This document shows positions 48,058-54,533 of a stretch of 54,533 nucleotides of DNA, one piece after another (the first letter of the stretch is position 1; each line of letters begins with the position of its first letter). This stretch comes from Mesobacillus persicus (GTDB lineage: Bacteria; Bacillota; Bacilli; Bacillales; Cytobacillaceae), in the NCBI RefSeq assembly GCF_900109925.1, contig NZ_FOBW01000022.1:1-54533 (forward strand), read 5' to 3'. The notes under the pieces are model-generated. The model worked only from the letters and a program-made list of their open reading frames with translations, was not told the DNA's origin and did no database searches. A program made the translations under genes and the position numbers.

Positions 48058-48082
48058 TAAACCAATAAAAATACTCGGAATA
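48058..48082 (+). promoter_or_regulatory. Possible CymR operator upstream of cysK
   Basis: TAAACCAATA followed 9 bases later by GGAATA resembles both halves of the CymR consensus as I remember it, but the spacing is 3 bases short. Its place just after the promoter would suit repression, and B. subtilis cysK is under CymR control. Confidence 0.3.
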
Positions 48083-48097
48083 AAGAGAGGGATTATG

Positions 48098-49021
48098 ATG
48101 GCACAATTTGCAAACTCTGTAACTGAATTGATTGGACAAACGCCAATTGTTAAGCTAAATGGACTTTCGGATGAAAATAGTGCAGATGTATACCTGAAAT
48201 TAGAATACATGAATCCTGGCAGCAGCGTAAAAGATCGAATCGCCCTTGCGATGATTGAAGCAGCCGAAGAAAGTGGCAAGCTAAAGGCAGGAGATACTTT
48301 AATTGAGCCGACAAGTGGAAATACTGGTATCGGGCTTGCAATGGTAGCCGCTGCTAAAGGTTATAAAGCTATCTTGGTAATGCCAGAAACAATGAGTATG
48401 GAGCGCCGCAACCTTCTAAGAGCTTACGGGGCTGAACTAGTCCTAACACCTGGACCAGAAGGCATGAATGGGGCGATAAAGAAGGCTGGAGAGCTAGCTG
48501 AGGAACATGGATACTTTATGCCTCAACAGTTCAAAAACTTTGCTAACCCAACTGTTCATGAAAGAACAACAGGACCTGAAATTGTGGCTCAAATGGGCGA
48601 ACAATTGGATGCCTTTATTTCAGGTATTGGAACTGGTGGAACGATTACTGGTGCAGGGAAAGTCCTACGCGAAAACTACAAGGGCATTAAAATCGTTGCC
48701 GTAGAACCAACAGATTCTCCGGTTTTATCAGGTGGCAAACCAGGCCCTCATAAAATTCAGGGAATTGGCGCAGGTTTTGTTCCAGATGTACTAGATACAC
48801 AGGTTTACGATGATGTAATTCAAGTACAAAACGAACAGGCATTCGAGTATGCGCGCCGTGCAGCAAAAGAAGCTGGCATACTTGGTGGAATTTCTTCAGG
48901 AGCTGCTATTTACGCAGCATTGCAAGTAGCTAAGGAGCTGGGCAAAGGTAAAAAGGTGTTAGCGATTATCCCAAGTAACGGAGAACGTTACCTAAGCACA
49001 CCATTGTATCAGTTTGACTAA
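48098..49021 (+). CDS. cysK: Cysteine synthase A (O-acetylserine sulfhydrylase)
   Basis: 307-residue fold-type II PLP enzyme making cysteine from O-acetylserine and sulfide; in B. subtilis it is also the co-regulator of CymR. PLP Lys is at about 45 in GSSVKDR. The PTSGNTG substrate loop and [12 protein letters not shown] phosphate site are intact. ATG 48095 and 48098 are adjacent; GAGAGG at 48085-48090 favours the second, which also matches family length. In B. subtilis pabB follows, but here the folate genes begin with folP. Confidence 0.96.
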   Translation: MAQFANSVTELIGQTPIVKLNGLSDENSADVYLKLEYMNPGSSVKDRIALAMIEAAEESGKLKAGDTLIEPTSGNTGIGLAMVAAAKGYKAILVMPETMSMERRNLLRAYGAELVLTPGPEGMNGAIKKAGELAEEHGYFMPQQFKNFANPTVHERTTGPEIVAQMGEQLDAFISGIGTGGTITGAGKVLRENYKGIKIVAVEPTDSPVLSGGKPGPHKIQGIGAGFVPDVLDTQVYDDVIQVQNEQAFEYARRAAKEAGILGGISSGAAIYAALQVAKELGKGKKVLAIIPSNGERYLSTPLYQFD

Positions 49022-49041
49022 AGTGGATGATAGAAAGAAGG

Positions 49042-49073
49042 GGAGGCAGGCCATGGGTCTAGCCTCTTTTTTG
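49042..49073 (+). terminator. cysK terminator
   Basis: Stem GAGGC / GCCTC with further weak pairing inside, followed by TTTTTT. Confidence 0.75.
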
Positions 49074-49264
49074 AGTAATGTGGTGTTGTAGTGAATGTGC
49101 CTCCCTTCCTCGGTAAAAGGTGGTCGTGGGTTACCTTGAGCTTATAACAACAACCTTTAATGCCCTTATGAAAAAATGCAACTTAGCTCATCATCATGTA
49201 TGATGTTATTTGGGAAATGATAGAATGAATGATGAACTTTTAGCTACTGAATCAGGAGGACAAA

Positions 49265-50107
49265 ATGGACCAAAGTACTGGAGTGATTAAGGCGGGACCT
49301 TACCGACTCAATTATCAAAAGAAAACACTCATTATGGGTATTTTAAATGTAACCCCAGACTCTTTTTCAGACGGTGGGAAGTACAATCAGGTTGAGGCGG
49401 CGTTGAAGCGTGTAAGTCAGATGGTTGAAGATGGTGCAGATATTATTGATATCGGTGGCGAATCAACTAGGCCGGGATATACTCGGATCTCGCAGGAAGA
49501 AGAAATTGAGCGGATTGCACCAATTATTGAGGCAATCAGTAAAAACATTGATGTTGCCATCTCAGTAGACACTTATAAGGCAGGGGTTGCAAAGCAGGCG
49601 TTAGAGGCTGGTGCCCATATCATTAATGATATATGGGGGGCGAAAGCTGATCCTGATATGGCGAAGGTTGCAGCTGAATTTGATGTCCCAATTATTTTGC
49701 AGCATAATCGACAACAACAGGACTATGCCTATTTTATTCGTGATGTATTTAATGATCTATATAAAAGTGTTGGTCTTGCGCGGATGGCAGGAGTCAAACC
49801 TGAAAACATCATTTTGGACCCTGGTATCGGGTTTGCGAAAAGCCATGAACAAAACATAGAAATCATGCAAAATCTCGATACAATGGTATCATTGGGCTAT
49901 CCAGTACTCCTTGGAACATCAAGGAAATCAATAATAGGGAATGTACTTGGGCTTCCTGTGAACGAGCGATTAGAAGGGACAGGGGCGACGATTTGCTATG
50001 GAATACAAAAAGGGTGTCAGTTGATTCGTGTCCATGATGTCAAGGAAATGGCAAGAATGGCAAAGATGATGGACGCCTTGAACGGAAAGGAAACTGATAA
50101 TGGATAA
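49265..50107 (+). CDS. folP: Dihydropteroate synthase
   Basis: 280-residue TIM-barrel enzyme (Sul in B. subtilis) condensing dihydropterin pyrophosphate with p-aminobenzoate, the target of sulfonamides. GILNVTPDSFSDGGKY, DIGGESTRPG and the C-terminal GTSRKSIIG are the substrate and phosphate motifs. GGAGG is six bases before the ATG. It starts the folP-folB-folK-yazB-dusB cluster. pabB, pabA and pabC, usually between cysK and this gene in B. subtilis, are missing. Confidence 0.96.
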   Translation: MDQSTGVIKAGPYRLNYQKKTLIMGILNVTPDSFSDGGKYNQVEAALKRVSQMVEDGADIIDIGGESTRPGYTRISQEEEIERIAPIIEAISKNIDVAISVDTYKAGVAKQALEAGAHIINDIWGAKADPDMAKVAAEFDVPIILQHNRQQQDYAYFIRDVFNDLYKSVGLARMAGVKPENIILDPGIGFAKSHEQNIEIMQNLDTMVSLGYPVLLGTSRKSIIGNVLGLPVNERLEGTGATICYGIQKGCQLIRVHDVKEMARMAKMMDALNGKETDNG

Positions 50108-50459
50108 AATTCATCTAAAACAAATGCAATTCTACGGCTATCATGGTGTATATCCAGAAGAAAACAAACTTGGGCAACGTTATGCGGTCGACCTTACAGT
50201 TGAAGTTGACCTGTCTAAGGCAGGTATAAGCGATCGACTAGAGGACTCAATTAATTATGCAGAGCTCTATAATATATGTAAGGAGATTGTAGAGGGGAAG
50301 CCTTACAATCTTGTAGAAGCAGTTGCAGAAAAGATTGCTGCAACTATATTAGAAAAGTATAATGCCATAGGCATATGCCATGTGATGGTTATTAAGCCTG
50401 ACCCGCCTATCCCAGGACATTACCAGTCTGTTGCGGTAGAAATCACAAGGGGTCGTTAG
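50100..50459 (+). CDS. folB: Dihydroneopterin aldolase
   Basis: 119-residue tunnel-fold enzyme converting dihydroneopterin to hydroxymethyl-dihydropterin. FYGYHGVYPEENKLGQRYAV, INYAELYNI and the C-terminal IKPDPPIPGHYQSVAVEI are family signatures, including the conserved Glu and Lys active-site residues. It overlaps folP by eight bases and ends one base before folK, so the three folate genes are translationally coupled. Confidence 0.95.
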   Translation: MDKIHLKQMQFYGYHGVYPEENKLGQRYAVDLTVEVDLSKAGISDRLEDSINYAELYNICKEIVEGKPYNLVEAVAEKIAATILEKYNAIGICHVMVIKPDPPIPGHYQSVAVEITRGR

Positions 50460-50460
50460 G

Positions 50461-50973
50461 ATGGATAATATCGCTTATATCGGGGTTGGCTCTAATATCG
50501 GGAACCGACTAGACTACATATCCGAAGCTGTAAAAAGGCTTGACCATCATAAGGAGATAAAGGTGGTAAATACTTCTTCTATTTATGAGACAGATCCCGT
50601 CGGGTATACAAATCAAGCGTCATTTCTAAACATGGTCATCAAGATAAGAACAACTCTTGCTCCTCTTGCGCTATTGGAGAGTTTACTTTTTATAGAGGAA
50701 GAACTTGGGAGGAAAAGGGAGATTAAGTGGGGGCCACGAACATTAGACCTTGACATTTTGCTCTATAATCAAGAAAATATAAAATCAGAGAAGTTAATGA
50801 TTCCTCATCCTAGGATGTTGGAGCGGGCTTTTGTGATTGTTCCGTTATTAGAAGTAGATTTGCAATTAAACTTGCCAGGTATTGTCGATCGTGACAGTTT
50901 ACGAGATAAAGAAGGAGTTCGAATATGGAAGCGGAAAAATGGGGAAGACGTATTCGCGCTTTTCGAAAGCTAA
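50461..50973 (+). CDS. folK: Hydroxymethyl-dihydropterin pyrophosphokinase
   Basis: 170-residue HPPK transferring pyrophosphate from ATP to the pterin. YIGVGSNIGNR at the N-terminus, FLNMVIKIRT, and the metal/pterin motif WGPRTLDLDILLY are diagnostic. It lies directly after folB. Its last 49 bases are also read in another frame as the start of yazB, an overlap that constrains both sequences. Confidence 0.96.
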   Translation: MDNIAYIGVGSNIGNRLDYISEAVKRLDHHKEIKVVNTSSIYETDPVGYTNQASFLNMVIKIRTTLAPLALLESLLFIEEELGRKREIKWGPRTLDLDILLYNQENIKSEKLMIPHPRMLERAFVIVPLLEVDLQLNLPGIVDRDSLRDKEGVRIWKRKNGEDVFALFES

Positions 50974-51146
50974 AAGGTTTTACGCAAGAGAGTTTTGCAA
51001 AAGAACTAGGAGTCTCTGTCTCGGTTCTAGGGGAAATAGAGAGAGGGAATCGTATGCCGGATGAATCCTTTAAGCAACAAGTTGCTTATATGCTCAAAAT
51101 TAGTGTCGAGGAATTAGCGCCACCAGAGGAGAGTAAGCAACGATAA
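50925..51146 (+). CDS. yazB: XRE-family helix-turn-helix protein YazB
   Basis: 73-residue small DNA-binding protein consisting of one lambda-repressor-type HTH (RAFRKLKGFTQESFAKELGVSVSVLGEIERGNRMPDESF). GAAGGAG is seven bases before the ATG. It begins inside folK, overlapping by 49 nt. A regulator in the folate operon could act on it, but no target is known in the family. Order folK-yazB-dusB matches B. subtilis. Confidence 0.92.
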   Translation: MEAEKWGRRIRAFRKLKGFTQESFAKELGVSVSVLGEIERGNRMPDESFKQQVAYMLKISVEELAPPEESKQR

Positions 51147-51171
51147 AATATCATAATGCTGGGGGTAGAAG

Positions 51172-52173
51172 ATGCTAAAAATTGGTGACGTTCAAATTGA
51201 TAACCCCGTCGTACTCGCACCGATGGCTGGGGTATGTAACTCAGCATTCCGCCTAACTGTTAAGGAATTCGGTGCTGGCCTTGTATGTGCAGAAATGGTT
51301 AGCGATAAAGGGATTGTCTTTCAAAATGAAAGAAGCTTAGACATGCTTTATATAGATGAAAGAGAGTACCCTTTAAGTTTGCAAATTTTTGGCGGGAAAA
51401 AGGATACTCTTGTTGAGGCAGCGCGTTTTGTTGATAAACATTCAAATGCGGCGATTATCGATATCAATATGGGTTGCCCTGTGCCGAAGATTACTAAATG
51501 CGATGCAGGAGCAAAATGGTTGCTTGACCCAGACAAAATTTACGAGATGGTTGCAGCAGTAGTAGATGCTGTTGATAAACCAGTAACAGTTAAAATGCGT
51601 ATGGGTTGGGATGAAGACCACATCTTTGCAGTAAAAAATGCCCAAGCGGTTGAGCGTGCGGGCGGCAGTGCGGTCGCCCTCCATGGACGTACTCGTGTTC
51701 AATTATATGAAGGCACTGCGAATTGGGATATTATTCGTGAGGTAAAACAATCAATTAATATTCCGCTGATTGGCAACGGTGACGTTGAAACTCCGCAAGA
51801 TGCGAAGCGCATGCTCGATGAGACTGGTGTTGACGGTGTAATGATTGGCCGTGCCGCGCTTGGGAACCCATGGATGATTTACAGAACGGTGAAATACCTT
51901 GAAACAGGTGAACTTATCGGTGAACCTTCTGTACGTGAAAAGATTGATGTCTGTTTGCTTCACCTAGATAGGTTGATTGCTCTAAAAAATGAAGATGTCG
52001 CTTGTCGTGAAATGCGTAAGCATGCAGCATGGTACCTTAAAGGTGTCCGCGGAAATGCAAAAGTACGAAATGCTGTGAATGAATGTAGTACCCGCGACCA
52101 GTTCGTAACATTGCTGACAAACTATGTAAATGAAGTGGAAGAGAAAATGGCCTTAGAGTCACAGGCAGTTTAG
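51172..52173 (+). CDS. dusB: tRNA-dihydrouridine synthase (DusB/YacF)
   Basis: 333-residue flavoenzyme reducing uridines in the tRNA D-loop. FMN-binding LAPMAGVCNSAFR, the catalytic Cys of MGCPVPKITKCDAGA (at the usual position, C in GCP and the second in TKC) and GRAALGNPW are visible. GGGGGTAGAAG precedes the ATG. It is last in the folate cluster and followed by a strong terminator. Which uridines it modifies is not visible from sequence. Confidence 0.94.
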   Translation: MLKIGDVQIDNPVVLAPMAGVCNSAFRLTVKEFGAGLVCAEMVSDKGIVFQNERSLDMLYIDEREYPLSLQIFGGKKDTLVEAARFVDKHSNAAIIDINMGCPVPKITKCDAGAKWLLDPDKIYEMVAAVVDAVDKPVTVKMRMGWDEDHIFAVKNAQAVERAGGSAVALHGRTRVQLYEGTANWDIIREVKQSINIPLIGNGDVETPQDAKRMLDETGVDGVMIGRAALGNPWMIYRTVKYLETGELIGEPSVREKIDVCLLHLDRLIALKNEDVACREMRKHAAWYLKGVRGNAKVRNAVNECSTRDQFVTLLTNYVNEVEEKMALESQAV

Positions 52174-52222
52174 TTTGACTTTTCGAACACCTTTTTCTAT
52201 AATACCACTATTACTAATTAAG

Positions 52223-52252
52223 ACTGCCAGCGGTTATACTGGCAGTTTTTTT
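52223..52252 (+). terminator. folate-dusB operon terminator
   Basis: Perfect 8-bp stem ACTGCCAG / CTGGCAGT followed by TTTTTTT. Confidence 0.9.
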
Positions 52253-52361
52253 GCTATTATAACGAATTACCATGTCTGAGATGGTTAATTTGTGTAAAAT
52301 AATATAGGGAACTCTATTAGTGGGAAATTACATATCAATAACAATTTAATAATTGGAGTGA

Positions 52362-53852
<1,491 letters not shown>

Positions 53853-53854
53853 TT

Positions 53855-53899
53855 AAAAAAGCAAAGCAGTGTGTCCAACACATGCTTTGCTTTTTTTTT
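53855..53899 (+). terminator. lysS terminator
   Basis: Stem GCAAAGCA-GTGTG / CACA-TGCTTTGC flanked by A6 and T9 runs; strong and symmetrical. Confidence 0.9.
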
Positions 53900-54045
53900 A
53901 TATTCAGATTGAAGAGAATCTTCATCCTCTATTAAATGTGTGAAAATGAACATATAAGTTTAACGGGTCCCTGATAAAAGAATAACTCCCTAGTAGTTTG
54001 AAAAGTCTTACTTTATTATTAGATGAAAAAAGTTTAAAAAAACTA
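53900..54045. other. Gene-free AT-rich region upstream of rRNA promoters
   Basis: AT-rich sequence with no gene; A/T tracts near 54010-54045 just upstream of P1 could act as an UP element. Confidence 0.6.
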
Positions 54046-54074
54046 TTGCTATGCCTCGGTAAGGATGGTATATT
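54046..54074 (+). promoter_or_regulatory. rRNA operon promoter P1
   Basis: TTGCTA (54046-54051), 17-nt spacer, TATATT (54069-54074). The start is probably the G near 54082; G initiation is usual for Bacillus rRNA promoters sensing GTP. Confidence 0.78.
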
Positions 54075-54130
54075 AATATTCGTTGCTGCGAGACGGCAAA
54101 AGTTAACAAGTTGAAGCAATGAAAAACTTG

Positions 54131-54159
54131 TTGACATCATTAACTGGTTTTGTTAATAT
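54131..54159 (+). promoter_or_regulatory. rRNA operon promoter P2
   Basis: Perfect TTGACA (54131-54136), 17-nt spacer, TAATAT (54154-54159). A G occurs near the expected start at 54166. The tandem arrangement with P1, about 85 bp apart, is typical. Confidence 0.85.
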
Positions 54160-54188
54160 ATAAGAGTTGCTAAAACAGCAACAACGAA

Positions 54189-54296
54189 TTGTTCTTTGAA
54201 AACTAAACAAACAAGCGTCAACAAACAATATTTATCATATCTTCTATTAGAAGAATATGAGCCAACGTTTTATTTTATGAGCTAATCACTCTACTT
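54189..54296 (+). promoter_or_regulatory. 16S leader with boxA-like sequence and processing stem
   Basis: TTGTTCTTTGAAAACTAA near 54189 is the boxA-type antitermination leader common to Bacillus rRNA operons. TCATATCTTCT / AGAAGAATATGA forms a hairpin at about 54236-54261 before mature 16S. Confidence 0.7.
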
Positions 54297-54533
54297 TTAT
54301 TGGAGAGTTTGATCCTGGCTCAGGACGAACGCTGGCGGCGTGCCTAATACATGCAAGTCGAGCGGACTGATGGGAGCTTGCTCCCTGATGTTAGCGGCGG
54401 ACGGGTGAGTAACACGTGGGCAACCTGCCTGTAAGACTGGGATAACTCCGGGAAACCGGGGCTAATACCGGATAATTCATTCCCTCTCATGAGGGAATGC
54501 TGAAAGACGGTTTCGGCTGTCACTTACAGATGG
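54297..54533 (+). rRNA. rrs: 16S ribosomal RNA (5' part, cut by window end)
   Basis: Starts TTTATTGGAGAGTTTGATCC, the standard 16S 5' end, and continues through AGCGGCGGACGGGTGAGTAA to the V2 region. Only about 237 bases are inside the window. The V1/V2 helices are Bacillaceae-like and suggest Neobacillus or a neighbour rather than B. subtilis; this is from memory, not a search. Confidence 0.97.

Overview
The window is a 54.5 kb stretch of a low-GC Gram-positive, spore-forming Bacillaceae chromosome. It runs from the 5S end of one rRNA operon to the first part of the 16S gene of the next. Protein identities, gene order and start contexts match, from memory, the origin-proximal 25-90 kb region of Bacillus subtilis. 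The 16S V1 region has a TTCATTCC..GGAATG helix that suggests a Neobacillus-like relative, but this was not checked by search.

Layout. 1-120: 5S rRNA. 121-3500: gin, a PLP decarboxylase (yaaO), tmk and darA. 4064-8279: holB, ricT, yabA, trmN6, yazA and rsmI (clamp loader, competence/biofilm control, initiation control, RNA methylation). 8502-9153: divergent abrB and metG with Spo0A sites. 9154-15398: metG, tatD, yabE, rnmV, ksgA. 16143-17803: yabG, veg, sspF. 18065-25649: ispE, purR-ridA, spoVG, glmU-prs, ctc, pth, fin. 25791-35867: mfd, spoVT, yabM-yabN-rqcP, yabP-yabQ-divIC, yabR. 36398-36703: two minus-strand tRNAs. 36904-45236: spoIIE, yabS, yabT, tilS, hprT, ftsH. 45352-49021: coaX, hslO, yacD, cysK. 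49265-53852: folP-folB-folK-yazB-dusB, then lysS. 53853-54533: tandem rRNA promoters and partial 16S. Almost everything is co-oriented with replication; only abrB and the tRNAs are on the minus strand.

Regulation can be read in many places. There is a sigma-F promoter for gin, sigma-K for yabG, sigma-G for sspF and spoVT, sigma-H for spoVG, and a sigma-B-like promoter for ctc. Spo0A boxes lie at abrB and spoIIE; the spoIIE promoter has the unusual 21-bp spacer. PurR boxes flank the purR promoter. Strong sigma-A promoters serve veg, yabE, yabR, the tRNAs, cysK and rRNA. Many rho-independent terminators are visible.

No phage, transposase, CRISPR or defence genes are present. The main unexplained structure is intergenic. 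A GC-rich modular inverted-repeat family has four copies. Two of them share an extra internal module of about 62 bp, and base-pair-preserving differences between copies support a folded structure. Clusters of short TATTCCC palindromes fill three gene-free stretches, and a different palindromic element separates the two tRNAs. Compared with B. subtilis as I recall it, yaaR, xpaC-yaaN and pabBAC are missing from their usual places.
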